From NCBI GenBank assembly GCA_017405965.1, contig JAFQZK010000005.1, positions 62,001-126,000 on the forward strand: a stretch of DNA of 64,000 bases, read 5' to 3'. The DNA is from Muribaculaceae bacterium. Lineage in GTDB: Bacteria; Bacteroidota; Bacteroidia; Bacteroidales; Muribaculaceae. The position numbers and the translations under genes are program-made. Below, piece after piece: positions 58,682-64,000 of this stretch (its first letter is position 1; each line of letters starts with the position of its first letter). Below the pieces are notes generated by a model. That model worked only from the letters and a program-made list of their open reading frames with translations, made no database searches and was not told where the DNA came from.

Positions 58682-60321
58682 TGCACGTCCTCCTTTCCTT
58701 GTAAGTTAACTGCGGTGTCCAGTCCGCACAGTCCCTCGTAGATCGAAGCGGTGAGCTGAGCCTCGCGCAGGGTGTCGCCCCATGCGACGGGCCTCATGCC
58801 CTTCCAGCGCTCGTCGAGGAAGGCTGCCAGGTCTTCCTGGGCGCGTTTCACGTCGTGGTTGAATTCGCCCATCAGCGAGGCGGCGCGGCAGGAGCAGAGT
58901 TTGCCCTGGCAGGTTCCCATGCCCACGCGTGTGCGGCGGCGCAGATTCACCAGGTTGTGCACGTGCAGCTGGTGCACGGCATATTTGATTTCGCCCACGG
59001 TGACGCCTTCGCACTCGCACACCAGGGCGTTGTCGATGTCGTTGTCCTTCTCGATGCGTGCAGCGAGCGAGCCGTGTCGGCCGATGGCGGCGCGCTGGCC
59101 GAAGCTGTAGCGCTTGGTGAGGTCGCCCTGGTTGGGGCCGTCCTCTTCCGAGCCCGGTAGCGGCTGGTTGGCGGTGATGCAGGGCGCAGTGTTGCCCAAC
59201 TTGGCACACACCGCGTTGGTGGCGATCTCGCCCATCAGGCGGTAGGTCATCATCTTGCCGCCCGTGATGGTGATGAAGCCCTCCAGGCCGTCGCGCTTGG
59301 CGTGGTCCAGACAGACGATGCCGCGGCTGATGCTGCGGCCGCTGGGGTCGTCATCGCTGGCGACGAGCGGCCTCACGCCGGCATAGGCGCGGATGATCCT
59401 CGTCGTTGCCAGCGACGGCGCGATTTTCACGCCTTCCTTGAGCAGCACGTCCACCTCCTCGCGTGTCACGCGCATGTCGTCCACCGTCTCGATGGGGATG
59501 CGGTCGCTGGTGGTGCCGATGACGCACACCGTGTCGTCGGGTACGAGGATGTCGGCGTTGGCGGGCTTGCGGCAACGGTTGATCACCATATTGTTGACGC
59601 GGTGGCCGAAAATAAGCAAGGCACCGCGGGCAGGGAACATCGAGATGTTCACTCCCGCGGTTTGGGCGATGCGTTGTCCCCAGATGCCTGCTGCATTGAC
59701 CACGACGCGGCTGCGCACCTCGATGCGCTCGCCGTTTAACTTATTCAGTAATTTCACGCCCTCGACGCGATTCTGGTTGATGATAAGACTCTCGACCTCA
59801 TGATAGTTGAGCGTCTCGGCACCATGCAGGCGTGCGTCGAGCAGGTTGCCCACGGTGAGGCGGAACGGGTCGATCGCGGCGTCAGGGACGCGGACAGCAC
59901 CGATGAGCTGCGGGTTCACCGCCGGCTCGATGCGGCGGGCCTCCTCGGGGTCGATGACGTCGGCGCGGATGCCGGCACGCTGGCAGGCCTCGACAAAGGT
60001 CTGCTGGTATTGCAAGTCGTCCTCGGGCAGGGTGATGAACAGGCCGTCGGTCTCCTCGACGCAGTGGCGCGCGATGCGGCGCAGGATCATGTTCTCGCTG
60101 ATGCACTCGGATGCGCTCTCGCCGTCGGTCACGGCATAGCGGGCACCGCTGTGCATCAGGCCGTGGTTGCGACCCGTGGCCCCCGTGCTATAGTCATTGC
60201 GCTCGACCAGCAGCACGCTCAGGCCGCGCAATGCGCAATCCCTCGCCGTTCCGGCGCCTGTAGCGCCGCCACCGACGATGATCACGTCATATTCCTTGTT
60301 GTAGATGTCGTTTGTTGCCAT
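58678..60321 (-). CDS. glpA: Anaerobic glycerol-3-phosphate dehydrogenase subunit A
   Basis: A 547-residue FAD enzyme, the catalytic subunit. The N-terminal FAD loop is DVIIVGGGATGAGTARDCA (about 12-30), followed by RNDYSTGATGRNHGLMHSGAR with the active-site region; the C-terminal BFD-like [2Fe-2S] domain has CECEGVTVGEI and CQGKLCSCRA cysteines (about 450-500). The ATG at 60321 is preferred to a GTG at 60327. It is the first gene of the operon, directly downstream of an exact consensus promoter, and overlaps glpB. The soluble aerobic GlpD can be excluded because of the BFD domain and partner subunits. Confidence 0.95.
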   Translation of the reverse strand: MATNDIYNKEYDVIIVGGGATGAGTARDCALRGLSVLLVERNDYSTGATGRNHGLMHSGARYAVTDGESASECISENMILRRIARHCVEETDGLFITLPEDDLQYQQTFVEACQRAGIRADVIDPEEARRIEPAVNPQLIGAVRVPDAAIDPFRLTVGNLLDARLHGAETLNYHEVESLIINQNRVEGVKLLNKLNGERIEVRSRVVVNAAGIWGQRIAQTAGVNISMFPARGALLIFGHRVNNMVINRCRKPANADILVPDDTVCVIGTTSDRIPIETVDDMRVTREEVDVLLKEGVKIAPSLATTRIIRAYAGVRPLVASDDDPSGRSISRGIVCLDHAKRDGLEGFITITGGKMMTYRLMGEIATNAVCAKLGNTAPCITANQPLPGSEEDGPNQGDLTKRYSFGQRAAIGRHGSLAARIEKDNDIDNALVCECEGVTVGEIKYAVHQLHVHNLVNLRRRTRVGMGTCQGKLCSCRAASLMGEFNHDVKRAQEDLAAFLDERWKGMRPVAWGDTLREAQLTASIYEGLCGLDTAVNLQGKEDVQ

Positions 60322-60371
60322 AGACACTGTTTTTTAGGTAGCAAAACCAATTGCGTGAATTAGTTTCGGTG

Positions 60372-60402
60372 CAAAGTTATAACATGTTTTTGGATTGACA
60401 AA
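60372..60402 (-). promoter_or_regulatory. Promoter of the glpABCT operon
   Basis: Minus strand: TTTG (plus CAAA 60399-60402), 19 bases, TAACTTTG (plus CAAAGTTA 60372-60379), an exact consensus match about 50 bases before the glpA start. One TTTCGT lies just upstream (60407) and one TTTCGG just downstream (60364), as expected for repression. Confidence 0.82.
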
Positions 60403-60623
60403 ATAATTTCGTATTTATTTTGGGAAAGTTTTTCAAATACAATCTTATAATATTGAAAATCAAATAAATAATATAATATTGAGTGCAAATTTTTGCCGAA
60501 AATAATATTTCGTTTTATTTGTTAATATGTTTCGTTTCGCAATAAAATGATGCCAATTTCTTGGTCTAATTTGGCTGAATTTGGTTTCGTTTTGGTAAAA
60601 AATGAAAGTTTTTTGCCTTTTTT

Positions 60624-60655
60624 CTTGGCGGTTATTCTTCTTTTTTCTACTTTTG
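60624..60655 (+). promoter_or_regulatory. Promoter of the DeoR-type regulator
   Basis: CTTG (60624-60627), 20 bases, TACTTTTG (60648-60655), about 30 bases before the ATG at 60685; one mismatch in the -33 box. Confidence 0.7.
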
Positions 60656-60684
60656 CCGTGTCAAAAGAAAATTAATCTACCATC

Positions 60685-61449
60685 ATGACGAAAGAACAAC
60701 GGCACGAAATGATCATGGAGGAGCTCATCAAGCACGGCTCGGTGCTGGTGGCTGACCTGGTGCGCAGGCTCGATGTGTCGGCGGTGACGGTGCGCAAGGA
60801 CCTCACCGAGCTGGAGAAGACCGACAAACTATATCGCAGTCACGGCAAGGCGGTACTGGTGAATCCTTACATCAACAACCGCTCGGTGAACGAGAAGGAG
60901 AAGTTGGCTACCGACCAGAAGCACGCCATCGGGCGCGAGGCGGCCCGCCTGATCACCCGCAACGACAGCATCTGCATCGCCTCGGGGACAACGGTTCACG
61001 CCCTGGCGCGCAACATCGTGCCGGTCCACAAACTGACCGTCGTGTCGGCATCGTTGCCTGTGAGCAACATCTTGTCGGCCCACGAGAACATCGACATCAT
61101 CCAGCTGGGCGGCATGTTGCGTCACAGCAGCCTGTCGGTGGTGGGCGAGTATGCGACGCGCATCATGGAGCAGTGCTCGTTCAGCAAACTGTTCATGGGC
61201 GTTGACGGTATCGACGTGGACTTCGGCATCACCACGACCGAGATGCGCGAGGCATCGCTGAACCAGAAGATGATGGCGGCAGCTCAAAAGACCATCGTGC
61301 TGGCTGACAGCAGCAAATTCGGCCGTCGCGGCTTCGCCAAGATCGCCGACATCAGCGCCGTGGACATCATCATCACCGACGCCGGCGTCTCCCCCAAGGA
61401 TGTAAGCCGTCTCGAGGACCTGGGCATCGAACTCATCATCGCCCAGTAA
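60685..61449 (+). CDS. glpR: DeoR/GlpR-family transcriptional repressor
   Basis: A 254-residue regulator. Residues 1-57 are a DeoR-type winged helix (RHEMIMEELIKHGSVLV, then recognition helix VSAVTVRKDLTELE). The rest is the sugar-phosphate sensor domain with CIASGTTVHALARNI (about 97-111), LGGMLRHSSLSVVGEYA (about 139-155) and VLADSSKFGRRGFAKI (about 204-219). It is divergent from glpA and separated by a region with repeated TTTCGT motifs. By family and position it most likely represses the glp operon until glycerol-3-phosphate binds; the inducer is inferred. Confidence 0.87.
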   Translation: MTKEQRHEMIMEELIKHGSVLVADLVRRLDVSAVTVRKDLTELEKTDKLYRSHGKAVLVNPYINNRSVNEKEKLATDQKHAIGREAARLITRNDSICIASGTTVHALARNIVPVHKLTVVSASLPVSNILSAHENIDIIQLGGMLRHSSLSVVGEYATRIMEQCSFSKLFMGVDGIDVDFGITTTEMREASLNQKMMAAAQKTIVLADSSKFGRRGFAKIADISAVDIIITDAGVSPKDVSRLEDLGIELIIAQ

Positions 61450-61470
61450 AAATATTGACTCTTGAAAGGA

Positions 61471-61557
61471 AGCCCGTTAGGGCTGGTATGGTTTAGGCGG
61501 GGGTGAGCGAAGCGTAACCCCCGCCTAAACTAAACCGTTTTAGCCCCGATGGGGCTA
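61471..61557. repeat. Cluster of three hairpins between convergent genes
   Basis: AGCCC-GTTA-GGGCT (61471-61484); a perfect 14-bp stem, arms 61491-61504 and 61517-61530, around a 12-base loop; and TAGCCCC-GAT-GGGGCTA (61541-61557). The last hairpin contains the stop codon of the minus-strand ApbE gene. It probably acts as terminator for both genes; the layout resembles 6031-6086. Confidence 0.8.
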
Positions 61558-62559
61558 TTGGATGCGGTTGGCGAAGGGGGCGTTGCTCCAGACGATGAGG
61601 TTGCCGGTGAGGGTGTCGGCGCTGATGGTCATCACGCCCAGGTCGGAGCGGCGTTGCATCATGTTTTTCACTTCGTTTTCTCCCATCACCATGCAGGCGG
61701 TGGCCCAGGCGTCAGCCGTCATGCAGTCACGCGCGACGACGGTGACGCTCAGCAGGGTGCCGGCGCGGCTGTCGCCTGTGCGCGGGTCGATGATGTGTGA
61801 TATCTTGGTGCCGCCCTCTTCACGCCACTTGCGGTAGTTGCCGCTGGTGGCCACGGCGCCACTGTCCAGTGCCAGGGTGAGGGCACTCTCGTGCGCTGTC
61901 TGGCCCTGTTGTTCGCTGGTGGGCATATCGACCGACACGTTCCACGGCGTGCCGCGCTTGTTGACGCCGCTGGCAGCCACCTCGCCGCCGATCTCGACGA
62001 GCCAGTTGACGGCGCCGTTGCGGGCGAGCATGCGTCCGATTTCGTCACAGGCCAGCCCCTTGGCGATGGACGAGAAGTCGAGCATCACGCGCGGGTCCTG
62101 CTTGACGAGGGTGTCGCCGCGAAGGGTGACCTTGTCCATGCCGATGAATTGCAGAATGCTGTCGAGCTGCGCCTTAGTGGGCGGTGTGCCGCTATTGTAG
62201 CCGAAGCCCCAGGCGTTGACCAGCGGCATCACCGTGGGGTCGAAAGCGCCGCCGCTCTCGCGGTTGACGGTGCGCGAGGCATCGATCAGGAGCCTGAGGT
62301 AGGCATCGACGAGCGATGTGTTGTTCTCGTTGATGGCGCTGATGAGCGACGCCTTGTTGTAGGGCGAGACGCTCATGTCCAGGTTGCCCAGGATGAGTTG
62401 TATGCTGTCGTTCAGGTCGCGGTTGGCCTCGTAGGTGATGTGGTAGTCGGTGGTCCACACCACGCCCTCGTGCGAGAAGTAGCGCTTGCGGTCACGCGAG
62501 CACAGCATGGCGGTCGCAAGGACCACCAGAGCTATCACTATGGCCGCATAACGTCTCAT
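61555..62559 (-). CDS. apbE: FAD:protein FMN transferase
   Basis: A 334-residue exported flavin transferase that attaches FMN to a threonine of target proteins such as Na+-NQR/RNF subunits. A hydrophobic N-terminus with LCSRD suggests a lipoprotein or anchor. Motifs: SPYNKASLISAIN, GGAFDPTVMPLVNAWGFG (about 103-120), LDFSSIAKGLACDEIG (about 155-170), IGGEVAASG (about 186-194), HIIDPRTG (about 245-252) and the metal-binding DCMTADAWATACM (about 265-277). Length fits. Its target proteins are not in the window. It is convergent with glpR. Confidence 0.93.
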   Translation of the reverse strand: MRRYAAIVIALVVLATAMLCSRDRKRYFSHEGVVWTTDYHITYEANRDLNDSIQLILGNLDMSVSPYNKASLISAINENNTSLVDAYLRLLIDASRTVNRESGGAFDPTVMPLVNAWGFGYNSGTPPTKAQLDSILQFIGMDKVTLRGDTLVKQDPRVMLDFSSIAKGLACDEIGRMLARNGAVNWLVEIGGEVAASGVNKRGTPWNVSVDMPTSEQQGQTAHESALTLALDSGAVATSGNYRKWREEGGTKISHIIDPRTGDSRAGTLLSVTVVARDCMTADAWATACMVMGENEVKNMMQRRSDLGVMTISADTLTGNLIVWSNAPFANRIQ

Positions 62560-62578
62560 GATTCTTCACTTGTAGGGG

Positions 62579-62632
62579 CTTTAAGGTCCTTAAAGACTTT
62601 AATGACTTTAACGACCTTAGCGATTTTCAGGA
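62579..62632. repeat. 9-bp tandem array between ApbE and beta-barrel genes
   Basis: Head-to-tail nonamers CTTTAAGGT, CCTTAAAGA, CTTTAATGA, CTTTAACGA, CCTTAGCGA and TTTTCAGGA fill the gap. Period and style match the array at 5110-5145, but the sequence is different. Confidence 0.65.
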
Positions 62633-62637
62633 GGTGG

Positions 62638-63267
62638 TTATTTCAGGAACCAGGTGAGGTTGACATACCAGGTGCGGTTCTTGGCGACATTGTCGTCGAG
62701 AATCTTGGTGTGGAACGACTGTCCCACCGAGAAGTTGTAGCCGGCGCGCAGCTGCCAGCGGTTGAAGAGCTCAAATCCGGCACCCATGTCGAGATACACG
62801 TTGACGGGCGGGTAGGAGTTGAGTTTCTTGTGGCTGGCGTAGGGGAGGAACGAGAACTGCGGTCCCACAAACACCATCGGCTTGAAGGTGTCTTCCAGGC
62901 CATTCAGGCGGCGGTACTTGAACTTGAGGTGCAGGGGCACGTCGATGTAGTGCATCGACACCGTCTCGTTGCCATAGCCCATCGAGGACCATGCCGTGCG
63001 GTCGCCGTAGTTGAGTTTGCCCTGCTTGAGCGTGTAGAGCAGCGCGCCCTCGACGCCGAATCCGATGCCGCCGAAGTTCATCTCGCCCGTGATGCCCACT
63101 TGCGGGCCCCACATGCGTTTGGCCGGCATGATGTCGGTCTGCTTGAAGTGAACCTCGTTGTAGTTGACACCGGCGGTGATGCCCCATCGCGATGAGGTCT
63201 GTGCCGTTGCTGCGATGCCTGCAAGCAGCAGGGTGGTGATCAATAGTGTTATCTTTTTCATTGTCAT
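62638..63267 (-). CDS. Small outer-membrane beta-barrel protein (PorT-like), copy 1
   Basis: A 209-residue exported protein. The signal peptide MTMKKITLLITTLLLAGIAA starts at the preferred ATG 63267 (a second ATG is at 63261). The body is an outer-membrane beta-barrel domain: WGITAGVNYNEVHFKQ, PQVGITGEMNFGGIGFGVEGALLY, FVGPQFSFLP and a C-terminal strand ending YVNLTWFLK. The protein downstream on the same strand (63312-63899) is a paralogue with the same layout. No specific function is known; such proteins are common in Bacteroidota envelopes. Confidence 0.8.
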   Translation of the reverse strand: MTMKKITLLITTLLLAGIAATAQTSSRWGITAGVNYNEVHFKQTDIMPAKRMWGPQVGITGEMNFGGIGFGVEGALLYTLKQGKLNYGDRTAWSSMGYGNETVSMHYIDVPLHLKFKYRRLNGLEDTFKPMVFVGPQFSFLPYASHKKLNSYPPVNVYLDMGAGFELFNRWQLRAGYNFSVGQSFHTKILDDNVAKNRTWYVNLTWFLK

Positions 63268-63311
63268 ATTTTCGTTTTTTTGTGTTGTGTTTGACTTTTG
63301 CCGCTGTGTCC

Positions 63312-63899
63312 TCAGAACAGCCATGCGGCGCTAACCGTCCAGTACTTGTCCTTGCCGTGCACCTTGTTGCCCGTGTACTCCTGGTCGATGTAACTCAAGG
63401 CCTTGGAGATACCGATGCCGTAGGATGCCGTCACCCTCAGGTGCCTGAACAGATCCACGCCGCCACCCACGTCCCATGAGAGGCAGGTCTTGCTGTTTTT
63501 ATAGGTCGTGGGCGCATTCTCGTCGAACAGGATCGATAACGAGGGGCCGGTGAACACGATGGGGGCCACCACGTGCTCGATGCTGGGCAGCGTCATGCGG
63601 TAGCGGGCATATACGGGGATGTCGATGAAGTGCCGCTTGTACAGTATGTTACCGTCGGTGAGGCGATTGCTGCGGTGGGTGTACATGGCCGAGGCCTCGA
63701 CACCGAGTCCCACAACAGGGATGTTCAGGTCGAGCACGAGGCCGGCGGTATAGCCCACGCGGTTGTCGCTGTCGATGATGTTGCGGTCGAAGCGCAGCTT
63801 GCTCAGCGTGACTCCGCCGCGAACGCCGAAGCGCACCTGGGCCGAGCCCGTGATGGCGCAGGCGATGATAAGCACAACGGCCAGAATGTTCTTGTTCAT
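63312..63899 (-). CDS. Small outer-membrane beta-barrel protein (PorT-like), copy 2
   Basis: A 195-residue exported protein, related to the one at 62638-63267: signal peptide (MNKNILAVVLIIACAITGSA), then RFGVRGGVTLSKLRFD, the shared GLGVEASAMYTH strand, the shared HFIDIPVYARYRM (HYIDVPLHLKFKY in copy 1), VFTGPSLSILFDE and a C-terminal strand WTVSAAWLF. The two genes are 44 bases apart and were probably made by tandem duplication. It carries its own -7 box upstream. Confidence 0.8.
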   Translation of the reverse strand: MNKNILAVVLIIACAITGSAQVRFGVRGGVTLSKLRFDRNIIDSDNRVGYTAGLVLDLNIPVVGLGVEASAMYTHRSNRLTDGNILYKRHFIDIPVYARYRMTLPSIEHVVAPIVFTGPSLSILFDENAPTTYKNSKTCLSWDVGGGVDLFRHLRVTASYGIGISKALSYIDQEYTGNKVHGKDKYWTVSAAWLF

Positions 63900-63928
63900 A
63901 GTCGTTTCATTTTTTTTGTTTCAAACCC

Positions 63929-63936
63929 CAAAGGTA
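63929..63936 (-). promoter_or_regulatory. -7 promoter element of the beta-barrel gene pair
   Basis: Minus strand TACCTTTG (plus CAAAGGTA) fits TAnnTTTG, 30 bases before the start codon at 63899. No clear -33 match. Confidence 0.55.
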
Positions 63937-64000
63937 CACAGGATTTTTGAAACAGCCCCACTTTTTCATACAACTTTACTTTTTTTATCAAACAACATGA

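Larger units (their letters stand above)
60322..60684. promoter_or_regulatory. Divergent glpA/glpR control region with TTTCGT repeats
   Basis: A 363-base AT-rich region without a gene. The motif TTTCGT occurs at 60407-60412, 60508-60513, 60530-60535 and 60585-60590, with TTTCGC at 60535-60540 and TTTCGG at 60364-60369; DeoR-type regulators often bind such short direct repeats, so these are the best operator candidates for the divergent regulator. It holds a promoter on each strand (listed separately). Confidence 0.6.

Overview
The window is a stretch of chromosome from a member of the Bacteroidales (phylum Bacteroidota), probably a gut Muribaculaceae- or Prevotellaceae-like organism. This rests on Bacteroidota-type promoters (TAnnTTTG at -7, often with TTTG 19-21 bases upstream), an Oar-like TonB receptor, BACON-domain surface lipoprotein, BspA-type leucine-rich proteins, dockerin-tailed secreted proteins, type-IX-like C-terminal tails, and the near absence of purine-rich ribosome binding sites. 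The genus cannot be fixed from the sequence alone. No tRNA, rRNA, insertion sequence with a transposase, or CRISPR array was seen.

Layout. (1) 1-8100, plus strand: a peptidoglycan sugar (MurNAc) salvage operon: SpoIID-like protein, AmpG-like permease, NamZ exo-muramidase, a DUF5009 membrane acyltransferase-like protein, a BadF-type sugar kinase, MurQ etherase and an SGNH hydrolase. Two AT-rich PD-(D/E)XK (GxxExxY) genes, each wrapped in its own terminal inverted repeat, sit between these genes like small inserted cassettes. (2) 8170-14300: a five-gene surface-glycan operon (flippase, pyruvyl transferase, an unusual QueC-like PP-loop protein, two glycosyltransferases). (3) 14300-25000: housekeeping and envelope genes (DUF5106, DoxX, mnmA, bifunctional nuclease, NupG-type permease, rsmE, kdsA, TPR, BamA/TamA-like). 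(4) 25000-51300: secreted and surface proteins (alpha-amylase, two LRR proteins, three proteins sharing a C-terminal tail, Oar receptor with OB-fold lipoprotein and a nucleotide pyrophosphatase) interleaved with ruvC, an AspT-type transporter, a HAD phosphatase, an AgcS symporter and the SRP RNA gene. (5) 51500-61450: a glycerol-3-phosphate regulon on the minus strand (glpA-glpB-glpC-glpT-GDPD-porin) divergent from a DeoR-type regulator. (6) 61470-63900: ApbE and two tandem small beta-barrel proteins.

How the parts work together. NamZ would release MurNAc, the permease import it, the kinase phosphorylate it and MurQ convert it to GlcNAc-6-phosphate. In the glp block the porin and surface phosphodiesterase would supply glycerol-3-phosphate, GlpT import it, and GlpABC oxidise it to dihydroxyacetone phosphate with electrons to quinone; no glycerol kinase is present here.

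The most notable unexplained structure is in the noncoding DNA: the two inverted-repeat-flanked nuclease cassettes, a gene-free 21-bp perfect inverted repeat, several degenerate 9-bp and 7-bp tandem arrays, two triple-hairpin clusters, a shared 3' palindrome after two secreted-protein genes, a long pyrimidine/purine inverted array, and a structured 250-base leader before the Oar receptor.
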